A stretch of DNA of 37,539 bases, from assembly GCF_002264395.1 (NCBI RefSeq), contig NZ_NFVA01000067.1, positions 1 through 37,539 of the forward strand, written 5' to 3'. How positions within the stretch are numbered: the stretch's first letter is position 1; each line of letters begins with the position of its first letter. The DNA comes from Paenibacillus sp. VTT E-133291. Lineage in GTDB: Bacteria; Bacillota; Bacilli; Paenibacillales; Paenibacillaceae. Below, piece by piece: positions 31,373 through 37,539 of this stretch. The position numbers and the translations under genes were made by a program. The notes beneath the pieces are model-generated. The model did not search any database. It was not told the DNA's origin and saw only the letters and a program-made list of their open reading frames with translations.

Positions 31373-31453
31373 CCGTCATGCGAATAACAAGGCTTCTTGG
31401 GTTGTCCATTAAATAAAATGAGCCCTCGGAGGCTTGTCATGTCTTGAAAGCGC

Positions 31454-31481
31454 GAATATATAAGCCCGCCCCTCATATAAT
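31454..31481 (+). promoter_or_regulatory. Probable sigma-E promoter for spoIIID
   Basis: GAATATA at 31454–31460 and CATATAAT at 31474–31481 are 13 bases apart, a reasonable sigma-E match. spoIIID is transcribed by sigma-E in Bacillus, and no sigma-A -35 is present. Confidence 0.55.
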
Positions 31482-31514
31482 GTACCAAACTATCCACAGT
31501 TGGGAGGCGGGAGC

Positions 31515-31802
31515 GTGCACGATTACATCAAGGAACGTACGATCAAAATCGGACGCTGCATCGTGGAAACCAGGCATACGGTCCGGACCATAGCCAAGGA
31601 ATTTGGCGTTTCAAAGAGCACGGTGCACAAAGACTTGACGGAGCGTCTGCCAGAGATCAACCCTGATCTGGCCGATCAGGTGAAGCACATTCTTGAATAT
31701 CACAAATCCATCCGACATCTTCGGGGGGGAGAAGCCACAAAAATTAAATATAAAAAAACGACGGGGAAAAAACGTGAGGTTGCTGTAGCATCAAAGCCAT
31801 GA
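31515..31802 (+). CDS. spoIIID: Sporulation transcriptional regulator SpoIIID
   Basis: A small DNA-binding protein that tunes many sigma-E and sigma-K genes in the mother cell. The GTG at 31515 (GGGAGG seven bases upstream) gives MHDYIKERTIKIG, matching the Bacillus protein almost residue for residue. The total is 95 residues. The helix-turn-helix is at about 23–44 (TVRTIAKEFGVSKSTVHKDL), followed by ERLPEINPDLADQV and the basic C-terminal helix region HKSIRHLRGGEATKIKYKK. It precedes mbl as in Bacillus. Confidence 0.97.
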   Translation: MHDYIKERTIKIGRCIVETRHTVRTIAKEFGVSKSTVHKDLTERLPEINPDLADQVKHILEYHKSIRHLRGGEATKIKYKKTTGKKREVAVASKP

Positions 31803-31930
31803 GATTTTCGGAAATTTAAGGAAATATTAAGCTTTAAAACATTGTGTAGTTCCCCTAAAGTATGTTATTTTTAAATTTAGTACTAACTGCTGTTTTTCAA
31901 TTAAAATAACACTTTGGGGGCTCTTTCATT

Positions 31931-32929
31931 ATGTTTAGCAAGGATATCGGAATCGACCTCGGCACGGCCAATGTGCTCATACATGTTAAGGGAAGGGGAG
32001 TCGTTCTGGATGAACCTTCCGTGGTCACACTTGAAAGTGATACGAAGAGAGTCCTTGCGGTGGGAGAACAGGCACGTCGCATGGTTGGACGTACACCCGG
32101 AAATATAACAACGATCCGTCCTTTACGGGATGGTGTCATTGCAGATTTTGAAGTCACGGAAATGATGCTGAAGTATTTTATTGACCGTGTTGGCGGTCGT
32201 ACCTGGTATTCACGGCCTCGCATTCTGATATGCGCCCCTACAAATATTACATCTGTGGAACAAAAGTCCATTCGGGAAGCGGCAGAACGTAGCGGGGCTA
32301 AGGAAGTATTTATGGAAGAGGAGCCAAAGGCCGCTGCGATTGGAGCGGGAATGGACATTTATCAGCCAAGTGGAAACATGGTCGTCGATATCGGTGGCGG
32401 AACGACGGATGTAGCCGTACTTTCAATGGGCGACGTCGTTACCGCTTCTTCGATTAAAGTCGCTGGAGACAAGTTCGATGATGCCATTTTAAGATATATT
32501 AAACAAAAGTATAAATTGTTGATCGGTGAACGGACAGCAGAGGATATTAAGGTTACTATTGGTACGGTTCGACCTGGTTTGATGAAATCCGAAATGGACA
32601 TTCGTGGCCGGGACATGGTAAGCGGACTTCCCCAGACGCTCACTATTACGGCGGGAGAGGTAAAGGAAGCATTATGGGATCCGGTTTCATCCATTGTGGC
32701 TGCAGCTAAATCGGTACTGGAGCGTACACCACCAGAATTGTCTGCGGACATCATTGACCGGGGTGTGGTTCTCACTGGTGGAGGTGCTTTGCTTAACGGA
32801 TTGGACGAGCTACTCTCAGAAGAATTACATGTACCTGTCTGGGTAGCGGAAGACCCTATGCACTGTGTGGTAAAAGGAACAGGAATTATGCTGGACAATT
32901 TGGACAAGGTCGTAAAGAAAAAGTTCTAA
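31931..32929 (+). CDS. mbl: Rod-shape-determining protein, MreB family (Mbl)
   Basis: A bacterial actin homologue that forms membrane-bound filaments directing lateral wall synthesis. The 332-residue protein has the actin-fold phosphate loops IGIDLGTANVLIHV at the start and VVDIGGGTTDVAV at about 151–163, and the adenosine region GVVLTGGGALLNGL near 277. ADFEVTE and EEEPKAAAIGAGMDI are also typical. The spoIIID–mbl–flhO–flhP order and the sequence point to Mbl rather than MreB, which normally sits with mreCD. The ribosome binding site TTTGGGGG is imperfect and about ten bases from the ATG. Confidence 0.93.
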   Translation: MFSKDIGIDLGTANVLIHVKGRGVVLDEPSVVTLESDTKRVLAVGEQARRMVGRTPGNITTIRPLRDGVIADFEVTEMMLKYFIDRVGGRTWYSRPRILICAPTNITSVEQKSIREAAERSGAKEVFMEEEPKAAAIGAGMDIYQPSGNMVVDIGGGTTDVAVLSMGDVVTASSIKVAGDKFDDAILRYIKQKYKLLIGERTAEDIKVTIGTVRPGLMKSEMDIRGRDMVSGLPQTLTITAGEVKEALWDPVSSIVAAAKSVLERTPPELSADIIDRGVVLTGGGALLNGLDELLSEELHVPVWVAEDPMHCVVKGTGIMLDNLDKVVKKKF

Positions 32930-32976
32930 GCAGCCGATATAAATGGTAGCATTAGATTCGGAAGGAGACTACCTTC

Positions 32977-33855
32977 ATGATAAGAGGATTATATACGGCC
33001 GCCGCAGGTATGGTTGCGCAGCAACGTAGACACGATACGGCAACACAGAACATCGCTAACTTAAATACAACGGGATATAAGCAGGTTGATAGTGTTAATC
33101 ATGCTTTTCCGGATGTCTTGATCTCAGCTATGAGTAATGGCACCACTACACCGGTTGGGCGCCTTAATACAGGGGTTTTTGCAGAACAGTCGATTTCCCA
33201 ATATTTACAGGGTGATTTAAGGGAGAGCGGCAAATCTATGGATTTTGCTTTATCTACGGATTTGCAAGTCGCCGACCCTGTGACGGGTCAGAATATAGCT
33301 TTTGATGGTTCAGGGAAATATGTAAGTCCTGAGGGTGAGGTTATTTACCGTCCGCAGGCTTTCTTTACTGTGCAGGATACTGATGGCAATAACCTATTTA
33401 CCCGAAATGGAAGCTTCTCAGTAAATGCAGCTACGGGAGAAGTGTTGAGCAGTGGAGGCTTCAAGGTTCTTGATTCCACTGGCAAACCTCTCGTCTTGAC
33501 AGGAAATCAGGACACCCTTAAAGTGGACGGGCAGGGCAATGTATTAAATCCAGAAACAGGACTTCCGACAGGGACCAAAATTGGTGTGAGTGTAGTTACA
33601 AAGCCGCAGGAGCTTGTGCGTGATGGTAAGGGTGTGTTTCATGCTGATGATATAGCGGCAGCGGACATTCGTTACTCCAATGCAACTGATAACTTACAGG
33701 TGCGTCAAGGATATTTAGAGGGCTCCAATGTTGACCCTACTCAGGTAACTGTAGATTTGAATGCCGCATATAGGGCTTATGAAGCGAACCAAAAGATCGT
33801 TCAATACTATGATAGCAGCTTGCAGAAGGCTGTAACTGAAATTGGCAGGGTATAG
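32977..33855 (+). CDS. flhO: Flagellar rod/hook-family protein FlhO
   Basis: A 292-residue protein of the FlgG/FlgF family of flagellar axial proteins that form the rod between the basal body and hook. The N-terminal helix MIRGLYTAAAGMVAQQRRHDTATQNIANLNTTGYK carries the export and assembly motif ANxNTxGYK. The C-terminal block GYLEGSNVDPTQ…AYEANQKIVQYYDSSLQKA is the partner coiled coil. GGAAGGAG precedes the ATG. It is paired with flhP downstream, away from the main flagellar operon, as in Bacillus. Confidence 0.92.
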   Translation: MIRGLYTAAAGMVAQQRRHDTATQNIANLNTTGYKQVDSVNHAFPDVLISAMSNGTTTPVGRLNTGVFAEQSISQYLQGDLRESGKSMDFALSTDLQVADPVTGQNIAFDGSGKYVSPEGEVIYRPQAFFTVQDTDGNNLFTRNGSFSVNAATGEVLSSGGFKVLDSTGKPLVLTGNQDTLKVDGQGNVLNPETGLPTGTKIGVSVVTKPQELVRDGKGVFHADDIAAADIRYSNATDNLQVRQGYLEGSNVDPTQVTVDLNAAYRAYEANQKIVQYYDSSLQKAVTEIGRV

Positions 33856-33863
33856 GCACTGCT

Positions 33864-33899
33864 TATGAAATGAGCTTTACAGGTAAAGCTTATAGGAGG
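33864..33899 (+). repeat. Family-2 hairpin, unit F, abutting the flhP ribosome binding site
   Basis: GCTTATGAAATG precedes the stem AGCTTTAC/GTAAAGCT (33873–33890). TATAGGAGG, the flhP ribosome binding site, starts directly after it. This is the same layout as before atpG and atpC. Confidence 0.8.
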
Positions 33900-33907
33900 T
33901 TTGATCT

Positions 33908-34729
33908 ATGAATAACTCAACGATTAGTGCAGCAGTCTCCATGTCCAGCCTTCAGCAGCGGCTTGATATTATAGCGGATAACCTAGCCAATATGGATACA
34001 AATGGTTATAAGAGCAAGAAGGGCTCCTTTGAGGATGTGCTTACTCGTGTGCAGCAGCAATCGGATGACTATGATCAGCCGGGTCGCGCTACACCCTTAG
34101 GCTTTAATATTGGATTTGGGACATATGTGCCTTCGATTACGACTAATTGGGAAGAAGGCCCCCTTAAAGAAACGGGTAATCCAACCGATTTGGCACTTCA
34201 GGGTAATGGGCTGTTTGGCGTTCAGGTCAATGGAACTACAGCTTATACAAGACAAGGTGACTTTCACTTTACGCCTGACACTACCGATGCAACGAAGATG
34301 GTTCTTGTAGATAATACGGGGAATCCGGTACTGAATACAACAGGTAATCCTTTAACGGTCCCTGTGGGCGTGAATGCAGCTATTGATGAATCCGGTCGTG
34401 TATTAACGAAACAGTCAGAGAATGGACCTGTTCGGGTAGCAGGTACTATAATGATTGTAGAACCTAAGACACAGAATGCTTTAAAGGCAGTGGACGGGAA
34501 TTTCTATATGCTTGCCGATGGAGTTACAGCACAGCAGGCTTTTGTACAAAGAGCGGCGGGTGAGGCGTCTGGAATTGGAGTACGCTCAGGGTGGCTGGAG
34601 CAGTCAAATGTCGATATGACCACAGAAATGACAGAAATGATGCAGATTCAACGTACGTATCAACTCGCAGCTCGGGCGCTTTCTTCCAGTGATCAGATGC
34701 TAGGTCTGGCCAATAACATGCGCGGGTAG
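33908..34729 (+). CDS. flhP: Flagellar rod/hook-family protein FlhP
   Basis: The second FlgG-type axial protein, 273 residues. The N-terminal motif is SSLQQRLDIIADNLANMDTNGYKSKK and the C-terminal one GWLEQSNVDMTTEMTEMMQIQRTYQLAARALSSSDQMLGLANN, both classical for the rod. AGGAGG lies eight bases before the ATG, behind a repeat hairpin. The small membrane protein gene follows after ten bases, so the two are likely co-translated. Confidence 0.92.
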   Translation: MNNSTISAAVSMSSLQQRLDIIADNLANMDTNGYKSKKGSFEDVLTRVQQQSDDYDQPGRATPLGFNIGFGTYVPSITTNWEEGPLKETGNPTDLALQGNGLFGVQVNGTTAYTRQGDFHFTPDTTDATKMVLVDNTGNPVLNTTGNPLTVPVGVNAAIDESGRVLTKQSENGPVRVAGTIMIVEPKTQNALKAVDGNFYMLADGVTAQQAFVQRAAGEASGIGVRSGWLEQSNVDMTTEMTEMMQIQRTYQLAARALSSSDQMLGLANNMRG

Positions 34730-34739
34730 AGGTGAAGGA

Positions 34740-34976
34740 ATGGAACGTCAGAAAAAGGTGAAGTCGGAAGACAAACCAGAAGACAAGAAAGAGCCGAAGC
34801 GGCGAGGATTATCAAAATGGACACTTATCCAGTGGATTCTTATTCCTTTGCTTCTCGTAGTTGCACTTGGAGGCGGGCTGGTCGTCGGTTACGTTGTCCT
34901 TGGCAAAAAAGAGTTTAGCGATGTTCTACAATGGAGCACATGGAGACATGTCTATGATTTGGTTTTTGCTCCATAA
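34740..34976 (+). CDS. Small membrane protein, EpuA-like (PF11772 type)
   Basis: A 78-residue protein: a highly charged N-terminus (Lys/Glu/Asp-rich to about 24), one membrane helix (about 27–51), and a short outward tail ending KKEFSDVLQWSTWRHVYDLVFAP. This layout and the ending match the EpuA family, often labelled in databases as RNA polymerase subunit beta through an old mis-annotation. GAGGTGAAGGA just before the ATG serves as ribosome binding site. Function is unknown; it follows flhP by ten bases and is closed by a terminator. Confidence 0.7.
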   Translation: MERQKKVKSEDKPEDKKEPKRRGLSKWTLIQWILIPLLLVVALGGGLVVGYVVLGKKEFSDVLQWSTWRHVYDLVFAP

Positions 34977-34991
34977 TTTAAAAGGATAACG

Positions 34992-35024
34992 ACTCCCTTC
35001 TTGCTTAAGGGAGTTTTCTTTTTT
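34992..35024 (+). terminator. Rho-independent terminator after the EpuA-like gene
   Basis: ACTCCCTT pairs with AAGGGAGT over CTTGCTT, followed by T-rich sequence. Confidence 0.9.
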
Positions 35025-35037
35025 ATACGGATAAATG

Positions 35038-35043
35038 TATAAT
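35038..35043 (+). promoter_or_regulatory. -10 element upstream of the fabZ leader
   Basis: TATAAT lies about 190 bases before fabZ; the -35 is poor. If used, it gives a leader of about 180 bases containing strong hairpins. Confidence 0.45.
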
Positions 35044-35066
35044 GGTGGGGGGCCGCGGGCAGCAAA

Positions 35067-35140
35067 AAGGGCCCTCTCCGCCATGCTATCGCATCTGGTG
35101 GAGAAAGCCCCTTATCTCAACCTCCACTTCTGCAGGTGGT
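35067..35140 (+). other. Structured leader before fabZ
   Basis: A strong composite hairpin runs 35067–35113: AAGGG/CCCTT, TCTCCGCCA with TGGTGGAGA, and an inner TGC/GCA over TATC. A second stem is CCAC/GTGG at 35124–35139. GTGGAG (35098–35103) could pair instead with CTCCAC (35122–35127), giving mutually exclusive folds. There is no T-run, so this is not a plain terminator. It fits no riboswitch class I recognise. Confidence 0.45.
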
Positions 35141-35233
35141 GAAGGATAATATAGTTTTTACCGAAGCTGCCTAAATTTATGCATTTCGGCGAAGAATAAT
35201 ATGAAGTAACATCCGAAAGGAGTTTTATTTATA

Positions 35234-35656
35234 ATGCTGGATATCAATCAAATTCAAGAAATCATCCCCCATCGGCCTCCATTTCTGCTGGTGGACAAAA
35301 TCACTGAGATCGAAATGGGTAAACGAGCAGTCGGCATTAAAAATGTAACGATCAACGAGCCTTTCTTCGCAGGTCATTTTCCGGGTTATCCGGTAATGCC
35401 GGGCGTACTGATTACAGAAGCTCTTGCACAAGTGGGTGCAGTTGCTATTCTGGGGGTGGAAGCGAATCGCGGTCGGATTGGCTTTTTAGCCGGGCTTGAT
35501 GGATTCCGTTTCCGTGGTCAAGTCGTACCGGGAGACACCCTCACTCTTGAAGTAGAGATTACTCGCCTTAAGGGCAGTATTGGAAAAGGACAGGCTACTG
35601 CGTCGGTTGAGGGGAAAGTTGTTGCCTCTGGGGAAATTATGTTTGCTCTGAGCTAA
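35234..35656 (+). CDS. fabZ: 3-hydroxyacyl-[acyl-carrier-protein] dehydratase FabZ
   Basis: Removes water from 3-hydroxyacyl-ACP in each round of fatty acid elongation. The 140-residue hot-dog-fold protein has the catalytic His48 in FFAGHFPGYPVMPGVLITEALAQ and Glu62 in the same block. It begins MLDINQIQEIIPHRPPFLLVDKI, the typical N-terminus. AAAGGAG lies before the ATG at good distance. It is the ywpB equivalent near flhOP in Bacillus. A long structured leader precedes it. Confidence 0.96.
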   Translation: MLDINQIQEIIPHRPPFLLVDKITEIEMGKRAVGIKNVTINEPFFAGHFPGYPVMPGVLITEALAQVGAVAILGVEANRGRIGFLAGLDGFRFRGQVVPGDTLTLEVEITRLKGSIGKGQATASVEGKVVASGEIMFALS

Positions 35657-35702
35657 TATTACTTTGAATTATTTATTATACATGGAGAAGGAGAGATTCT
35701 AA

Positions 35703-37424
35703 ATGACTCAATTAAGCCCGAAAGCGGCAGAAACCTTATCACGCTGGCTGGAGAACGCCTCCGTTGATGAATCTACGAAGGCGGAGCTGCGCGCGCTGGA
35801 GAACGAGCCACAGGAGCTAGAGGAACGATTTTATAGAGATCTAGAATTCGGTACAGGTGGTCTACGTGGTGTAATTGGTGCGGGTAGTAATCGTATCAAC
35901 CGTTATACGGTAGGTAGAGCTACGCAAGGTTTCGCTAAATATATTCTGGAGACGCATACTGGAGAGGGAAGACCTTCTGTTGTTATCGCTCATGACTCTC
36001 GTCGTTTCTCGCCTGAATTCACACTTGAGGCTGCTCTTGTACTGGCTGCTAATGGCATTGAGGCTCATTTATTCACTTCTCTGCGCTCAACACCACAATT
36101 ATCGTTCAGCGTGCGGCATTTGAAGGCAACGGGCGGTATTGTCATTACTGCAAGTCATAATCCGCCTGAATATAACGGGTATAAGGTTTATAATTCTGAA
36201 GGTGGACAGCTTGTCCCTGACGAAGCCGAAAAGGTCATTTCTTACATATTAGGGGTTGACACTTTTGATGGTGTGAAACGGATTTCCCAAGAAGAAGCAG
36301 AGCGTCAAGGCCTGCTGCACTGGCTGGGTGAGAAGGATGACGAAGCGTTTACCGATACGGTCGCTGCGGTTAGTCTTGCAAGTGAAGAGATCGCCTCTAC
36401 GCTTGGAAAAGACTTCAAAATCGTATACACCCCGCTACATGGTACTGGTAACCTGCCAGTCCGCCAAGTGCTTGAGAAAATTGGTTTCACACAGGTGCAT
36501 GTTGTGCCTGAGCAAGAACAACCAGATTCCGAATTTTCCACTGTGAAATCACCGAACCCGGAAGAACGCGAAGCCTTTACACTGGCTATGAAGCTGGGCG
36601 AAGAGTTGAATGCAGACCTCTTAATTGGCACAGATCCCGATGCAGACCGTATGGGGGCAGTGGTTCGTGACAATGAAGGTAAATTTGTTGTTTTGTCGGG
36701 CAACCAATCTGGAGCTTTGATGATTCATTATTATTTGAGCCGTTTACAGGAACAAGGTAAGTTGCCTAGCAATGGTGCAGTTGTGAAGACTATCGTGACG
36801 AGCGAGATGGGGGCTGCTGTAGCCTCTCATTATGGTGCAACTGTATTTAATACGCTAACAGGCTTCAAATATATTGGTGAAAAAATGACTCAATTCGAAC
36901 AATCCGGAGATTACACATATCTTTTCGGTTATGAAGAAAGCTATGGTTATCTTGCAGGTAACTATGCCCGTGATAAGGACGCCGTTCTTGCGGCTATGTT
37001 GATCGCTGAAGCAGGTGCTTATTACAAAGCTCAAGGCAAAACATTATATGATGTCCTTCAGGAATTGTATGAGCAGTTCGGGTACTTCTTGGAAAGCCTG
37101 GAGTCTCGTACATTGAAAGGTAAGGATGGCGTTGCGCAAATTCAAGGCATCATGAATGATTGGCGTACAAATGCACCACAAGAAATTGCGGGATCTGCCG
37201 TTACGGAGGTGCTGGATTATTCGCTAGGCTTGAATGGTCTGCCGAAGGAAAATGTACTAAAGTATTTGCTGGCTGACGGTTCGTGGTTCTGCCTGCGTCC
37301 TTCAGGTACCGAGCCAAAGATTAAAGTTTATTTTGCGGTTGTGGGTGAATCCTTGCAGAATGCTAAAGACAAGGTAGCTACACTATCCAAGCTGGTTATG
37401 GCCCGCGTTGACGGGGAACAATAA
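35703..37424 (+). CDS. pgcA: Phosphoglucomutase/phosphomannomutase (alpha-phosphohexomutase)
   Basis: Converts glucose-6-phosphate to glucose-1-phosphate, feeding UDP-glucose and so glucolipid and teichoic acid synthesis. The 573-residue protein has four domains. The phosphoserine is Ser151 in TASHNPPEYNGYK, the metal-binding loop DPDADR at 311–316, the sugar-binding loop GYEESYGYLAG near 410, and the phosphate-binding RPSGTEPKIK near the end. It is close to PgcA of Bacillus in length and motifs. GAAGGAGAG precedes the ATG. Confidence 0.93.
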   Translation: MTQLSPKAAETLSRWLENASVDESTKAELRALENEPQELEERFYRDLEFGTGGLRGVIGAGSNRINRYTVGRATQGFAKYILETHTGEGRPSVVIAHDSRRFSPEFTLEAALVLAANGIEAHLFTSLRSTPQLSFSVRHLKATGGIVITASHNPPEYNGYKVYNSEGGQLVPDEAEKVISYILGVDTFDGVKRISQEEAERQGLLHWLGEKDDEAFTDTVAAVSLASEEIASTLGKDFKIVYTPLHGTGNLPVRQVLEKIGFTQVHVVPEQEQPDSEFSTVKSPNPEEREAFTLAMKLGEELNADLLIGTDPDADRMGAVVRDNEGKFVVLSGNQSGALMIHYYLSRLQEQGKLPSNGAVVKTIVTSEMGAAVASHYGATVFNTLTGFKYIGEKMTQFEQSGDYTYLFGYEESYGYLAGNYARDKDAVLAAMLIAEAGAYYKAQGKTLYDVLQELYEQFGYFLESLESRTLKGKDGVAQIQGIMNDWRTNAPQEIAGSAVTEVLDYSLGLNGLPKENVLKYLLADGSWFCLRPSGTEPKIKVYFAVVGESLQNAKDKVATLSKLVMARVDGEQ

Positions 37425-37430
37425 AATAAG

Positions 37431-37456
37431 AATATAGATCGCATTCTATATTTTGA
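37431..37456 (+). terminator. AT-rich hairpin after pgcA, probable terminator
   Basis: AATATAGA pairs with TCTATATT over TCGCAT, followed by TTG. It is weak in GC, so termination strength is doubtful. Confidence 0.5.
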
Positions 37457-37469
37457 AATTATATTTTTA

Positions 37470-37539
37470 AAAATATAAGAAAGTAAAAGTTTCACGCCAT
37501 ACTTTATATCTTATATTTCTCGCATAAACGCTTACCGTC
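37470..37539 (+). repeat. Family-1 two-hairpin repeat, copy 4 (cut by window end)
   Basis: AAAATATAAGAAAGTA pairs with TACTTTATATCTTATATTT, followed by CTCGCATAAACGCTTACCGTC, which is identical to the same part of copy 3. The second hairpin continues beyond the window. Confidence 0.8.

Noticed and set aside
1..37539. Insertion sequences, phage or integrative elements
   Set aside because: No transposase, integrase, terminal repeats with target duplications, or att-like sites were found.

Overview
This window is a chromosomal housekeeping and sporulation segment from an endospore-forming Firmicute, most likely a Paenibacillus. Three things support this: sporulation genes (spoIIR, spoIID, a spoIIQ-like gene, spoIIID), a gene order close to the Bacillus prfA–spoIIR–ywlCDEG–glyA–upp–atp–murA–spoIID–spoIIID–mbl–flhO–flhP block, and moderate GC with protein sequences typical of that genus. 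No mobile element, CRISPR array, tRNA or rRNA was seen. Almost everything is on the + strand; only the first gene, a membrane-anchored phospholipase D-like protein, is on the - strand.

Layout. 1–5.0 kb: PLD-like protein, type 2 isopentenyl diphosphate isomerase with a GNAT acetyltransferase, and an S41 lipoprotein peptidase. 5.1–8.5 kb: ychF, prfA and prmC (translation). 8.6–11.3 kb: two tandem SEDS (RodA/FtsW-type) genes of equal length, each with its own promoter. 11.3–17.0 kb: spoIIR, ywlC (tRNA t6A), mntP, ywlE (protein-arginine phosphatase), then a ZTP (pfl) riboswitch with terminator ahead of ywlG and glyA. 17.4–19.3 kb: upp and a UDP-GlcNAc 2-epimerase. 19.4–26.9 kb: a complete F1Fo ATP synthase operon, atpZ-atpI-BEFHAGDC. 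27.1–31.8 kb: ywzB (DUF1146), murA, spoIID, a spoIIQ-like gene and spoIIID. 31.9–37.4 kb: mbl, flhO, flhP, a small EpuA-type membrane protein, fabZ and a phosphoglucomutase.

How the genes work together. The themes are envelope growth (SEDS proteins, murA, mbl, fabZ, pgcA, wecB), energy (atp), translation (prfA, prmC, ychF, ywlC) and sporulation signalling and engulfment. SpoIIR signals from forespore to mother cell, SpoIID and SpoIIQ act in engulfment, and SpoIIID is a mother-cell regulator. Candidate forespore or mother-cell promoters are visible before spoIIR, the spoIIQ-like gene and spoIIID. One-carbon metabolism (glyA) is under ZTP control.

Beyond the genes, two families of intergenic hairpin repeats stand out. 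Family 1 is a two-hairpin element of about 100 bp (AAAATATAAG … CTTATATTTCT, then a second stem), with three or four fairly complete copies and partial ones, usually just 3' of a terminator. Family 2 is a short hairpin, AGCTTTnAC…GTnAAAGCT, placed directly against Shine-Dalgarno sequences of atpG, atpC, flhP and, in minimal form, ywlG. All three gaps between the last four atp genes hold members of these families. Other points of interest are a hairpin that buries the mntP ribosome binding site, a structured fabZ leader, and sharp GC-rich patches inside prmC, ywlC and spoIID.
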